NCBI RefSeq assembly: GCF_000147335.1
Contig: NC_014501.1
Location: 4,046,001 to 4,110,000 of the forward strand
Direction of reading: 5' to 3'
From: Gloeothece verrucosa PCC 7822
GTDB taxonomy: Bacteria > Cyanobacteriota > Cyanobacteriia > Cyanobacteriales > Microcystaceae
Length of the DNA stretch: 64,000 nt
Shown: positions 62,041-64,000 of the stretch, piece after piece
How the letters are laid out: each line of letters starts with the position of its first letter
How positions within the stretch are numbered: the stretch's first letter is position 1
Notes under the pieces: model-generated
Seen by the model: only the letters and a program-made list of their open reading frames with translations
Told to the model about the DNA's origin: nothing
The model's database searches: none
Made by a program: the position numbers and the translations under genes

Positions 62041-63327
62041 TTAATTTAAGATTTTTTCTAAATGATCAGCGATGATCACAGCGATTTCTTTTTTCCCGAT
62101 CATCTGTTGTGGGGGTTGATTTGCGGTTACTAAATAAGCCACTTGTTCCCCAACTGATTCGATTTCTTCACCTCGGTTAGCGACTACGGCGGCATAACCT
62201 TGTTTAATTCTCTCTTGGGCAATATTGATTAAGGCTTCATGAGACACTTGTTCTTGATATTTAAAGGTCACCATATACAAATCCGGAAACTTATGCTTAA
62301 CTTCTTCAATAACTTTTAGAGTTGGCACTAAATTAAGACTTTTCAACTGTCCGCCACTCGGGGTTTTACCGGGCAGAATTGTTTCGGGTTTATAGTCAGC
62401 AACGGCGGCTGTAAAAATGCCGATTTTATATTTTTTTTGACTCAGTTGTTCTAAAACTAAGGCCAAATATTCATCATAAGTTTTCGCCAATTGATAGGGT
62501 AAATAAGAGGCAGGTTGATAACTTCCCTCACCGTGAATTAAATGAACATCTGCCCCTCTTAAATACAATTCTTCGGTAATGGTTGCTCCTAATTTCCCAC
62601 TAAAACGGTTAGTCAGACGACGAATATTATCAATGGGTACCGGTGTAGGTCCTCCGGTTACGAGAATCGAGATATCCTTGAGAGGAGAATGGCTCACCAG
62701 TCTGCACACTTCTACGACGATATCCCGTTCATGAGGAATATTATGCTTACCATAAGCGTCTCTAGGCGGCATAATGGCTACACCCAGACTATGCAGGGTT
62801 TTTAACGATTCGCTCAGAATCGCATTGTGTAGACTGCCGTGCATGGTGGGAACTATCATAATGTTAGTTTTGCCCTGTTCCATGCGTCCCAAGGCTGAGG
62901 CTAAAGTTGAGGTAATGACTCCATCAGCGATTCCATAGCGCATTTTATTAATAGTATTGTAAGTAGCGGGAGCCACCACATAAGCGTCAAACGGACTACT
63001 ATCACTGAGATGTTCGGCGGCTGAGGTTAACTTAGTCACCACTGGGTGAGTGGTACTCCATTCTAGACTGTCGATAGTGACATATCGTAAAGCCTCAGAA
63101 GAGGTAAAGGCGACGACATCAGCCCCTTCTCGCCGTAAAGCACGGGCAATAAAAGGGGTTTTGATAGCGGCTATTCCCCCTGTAATCAGTAGGGCGATGC
63201 GTTTGCCTTGTAGATGAGTTCCTTCTAAAGGTACATCATGATCCCCTAAGTCTGAGGGGGAAGGCGGACTAAAATCCCAGTGTTTACTCTGATTCATTTG
63301 ATTATTTAATCGACTATACAGGGACAT
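62041..63327 (-). CDS. coaBC: CoaBC-like bifunctional phosphopantothenoylcysteine protein
   Basis: 428 aa. Two domains: flavoprotein decarboxylase-like (~40-215; GIAAIKTPFIARALRREGADV, TSAAEHLSDSSPFDAYVVAPATYNTINKM quoted in part with the catalytic-type His) and a phosphopantothenate-cysteine-ligase-like domain (~218-428; ILVTGGPTPVPIDNIRRLTNRFSGKLG, quoted in part, and YKIGIFTAAVADYKPE). The usual decarboxylase PAMN clamp is replaced by PTMHGSLHNA, and the Cys of the reductive clamp loop is absent. This cyanobacterial variant could be the CoA-pathway enzyme or a related flavoprotein. No neighbour adds evidence. Confidence 0.75.
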   Translation of the reverse strand: MSLYSRLNNQMNQSKHWDFSPPSPSDLGDHDVPLEGTHLQGKRIALLITGGIAAIKTPFIARALRREGADVVAFTSSEALRYVTIDSLEWSTTHPVVTKLTSAAEHLSDSSPFDAYVVAPATYNTINKMRYGIADGVITSTLASALGRMEQGKTNIMIVPTMHGSLHNAILSESLKTLHSLGVAIMPPRDAYGKHNIPHERDIVVEVCRLVSHSPLKDISILVTGGPTPVPIDNIRRLTNRFSGKLGATITEELYLRGADVHLIHGEGSYQPASYLPYQLAKTYDEYLALVLEQLSQKKYKIGIFTAAVADYKPETILPGKTPSGGQLKSLNLVPTLKVIEEVKHKFPDLYMVTFKYQEQVSHEALINIAQERIKQGYAAVVANRGEEIESVGEQVAYLVTANQPPQQMIGKKEIAVIIADHLEKILN

Positions 63328-63408
63328 TTAAGCTGGTGGCATTTCCACCTGAATAGGAATAGGAGATGCTCCCCACCTGTTCTGTTGTTTGATGGGTTCG
63401 GTAATCAC

Positions 63409-63463
63409 CTAAAAAAATACGGGAGCGCGGAAGCCTCGTTAATTTATTGCGAGGGGGAAGCGC
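63409..63463 (-). terminator. Hairpin and T-run at the 3' end of the iscB gene
   Basis: On the minus strand, downstream of the iscB stop, GCGC and CCTCG pair with CGAGG and GCGC (63460-63463 with 63425-63428; 63450-63454 with 63434-63438) around an 11 nt loop, then TATTTTTTT. GGTTTTAACC lies at 63472-63481. It is probably the element's right end and transcription stop. Confidence 0.5.
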
Positions 63464-63486
63464 GACTCGCTGGTTTTAACCCGCGT

Positions 63487-64000
63487 CTAAAATTCATAAG
63501 CATAACCATCATTTTTATGTACTACCCGACAATTTTTGTGGCTAATTCCAGTTACCCTTCCAGACTTACTTGCAATATCAAAACTTCCAGATGCACGACA
63601 TAGAACTCTGCCGGCATGAATACCGATTTTTTTCCCAGAAGTTACTATTGCTTTGACAATATCTCCGGTTTGAAATCCTTTATGGATTTTTATTCGGGAA
63701 CGATGACGAATAGGAAAGCCATATTTATTAGTGCCACACATTTGTCTAGTTCCATGCCCATTAGCTTTAATTAACAAAGGTCTTACTCCTTTTATTATTA
63801 ATTGCTCAGGAGTTGACTGCCCCACACAAGCAGCATCTAGCCAATGTGTCTTATCAAGATTTTGGCGACACCGATTAAACTTAGTTAATCCGCCTGTACC
63901 TACTTCTACTGGTAAATTGAACTGTTTTAATTGATTAAACAATTCCCATCTAGTAGCATTTACCGCAGCCGTATCAGCTAAGGGCTTTTTAGCTTGATCT
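63487..64000 (-). CDS. iscB: IscB RNA-guided nuclease, C-terminal part
   Basis: The frame is open to the window edge; the last ~170 residues are visible. Seen: KPLADTAAVNATRWELFNQL, VEVGTGGLTKFNRCR, KTHWLDAACVG (the RuvC-III His/Asp motif), then QMCGTNKYGFP-type PLMP/TAM-interacting segment and a C-terminal domain ending YAYEF. The order is that of IscB (OMEGA) nucleases. IscB genes use an omegaRNA encoded upstream of the gene, which would lie outside this window. The HNH domain is also outside. Second OMEGA-type nuclease of the window with TnpB. Confidence 0.88.
   Translation of the reverse strand, partial: DQAKKPLADTAAVNATRWELFNQLKQFNLPVEVGTGGLTKFNRCRQNLDKTHWLDAACVGQSTPEQLIIKGVRPLLIKANGHGTRQMCGTNKYGFPIRHRSRIKIHKGFQTGDIVKAIVTSGKKIGIHAGRVLCRASGSFDIASKSGRVTGISHKNCRVVHKNDGYAYEF

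Overview
The window is chromosomal DNA from a nitrogen-fixing cyanobacterium, most likely unicellular and of the Cyanothece/Gloeothece type. Supporting signs are an NDH-1 subunit (ndhD) and an NDH-1 assembly factor (CRR6 family), ferrochelatase with a C-terminal chlorophyll a/b-binding-like helix, cyanobacterial hesA-hesB-fdxH genes, scattered HIP1 octamers (GCGATCGC), short tandem heptamer repeats and a CnfR/PatB-type nif regulator. nifH-nifD-nifK are contiguous with no excision element. The genus is inference; no rRNA or tRNA is present to settle it.

Layout. 1-12.8 kb: housekeeping and accessory genes (ndhD end, egtC-like amidotransferase, cytochrome P450, CRR6, proB, yqeG, a TnpB/IS605-type element with a small divergent ribbon-helix-helix gene, hemH, cobT, a DUF2232 gene, a Crp/Fnr regulator). 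12.9-20.6 kb: an actin/Hsp70-like ATPase with a coiled-coil front, a sugar transferase, several decayed or partial defence-type genes (TIR pseudogene, VapC remnant), an acetyltransferase, and a PIN/Phd toxin-antitoxin pair enclosed by two inverted copies of a ~120 bp repeat.

20.9-46.5 kb is the nif region. The left arm runs leftwards: nifP(cysE)-DUF2949-nifV-nifZ-nifT-CBS protein. The right arm runs rightwards: nifB-fdxN-nifS-nifU-nifH-nifD-nifK-nifE-nifN-DUF269 copy-nifX-DUF269-DUF683-nifW-hesA-hesB-fdxH, three unrecognised small genes, fdxB, two small genes and the activator cnfR. The ~1 kb between nifP and nifB holds a 28 bp bipartite sequence (TTGAGTAC-N10-AATTCAATCA) present once in each orientation, a good candidate for the CnfR operator. 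It also holds an NtcA-type promoter followed ~60 nt later by a terminator, a likely small RNA. Together these genes make the Fe-S scaffold (NifS/NifU), FeMo-cofactor precursor (NifB, NifV homocitrate, NifE/N/X), the nitrogenase proteins (NifH/D/K) and the electron donors (FdxN, FdxH, FdxB).

46.5-55 kb: a cluster of two LuxI/FeeM-like GNAT acyltransferases, a vanillyl-alcohol-oxidase-type flavoprotein and a DevB-DevC-DevA-type ABC exporter whose membrane fusion protein has an unusual cytoplasmic coiled-coil extension. I read this as a candidate biosynthesis/export set for an acylated small molecule, and it is the best candidate in the window for an undescribed system. A strong terminator after the oxidase shows it is not a single operon.

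55-64 kb: histidine phosphatase, secreted TPR-M48 protease, small membrane proteins, a lipid-A-disaccharide-synthase-like protein, small stress-type proteins, a CoaBC-like protein with an altered decarboxylase motif, and at the right edge the C-terminal part of an IscB (OMEGA) nuclease gene. All functional calls come from reading motifs and context; no database search was run.
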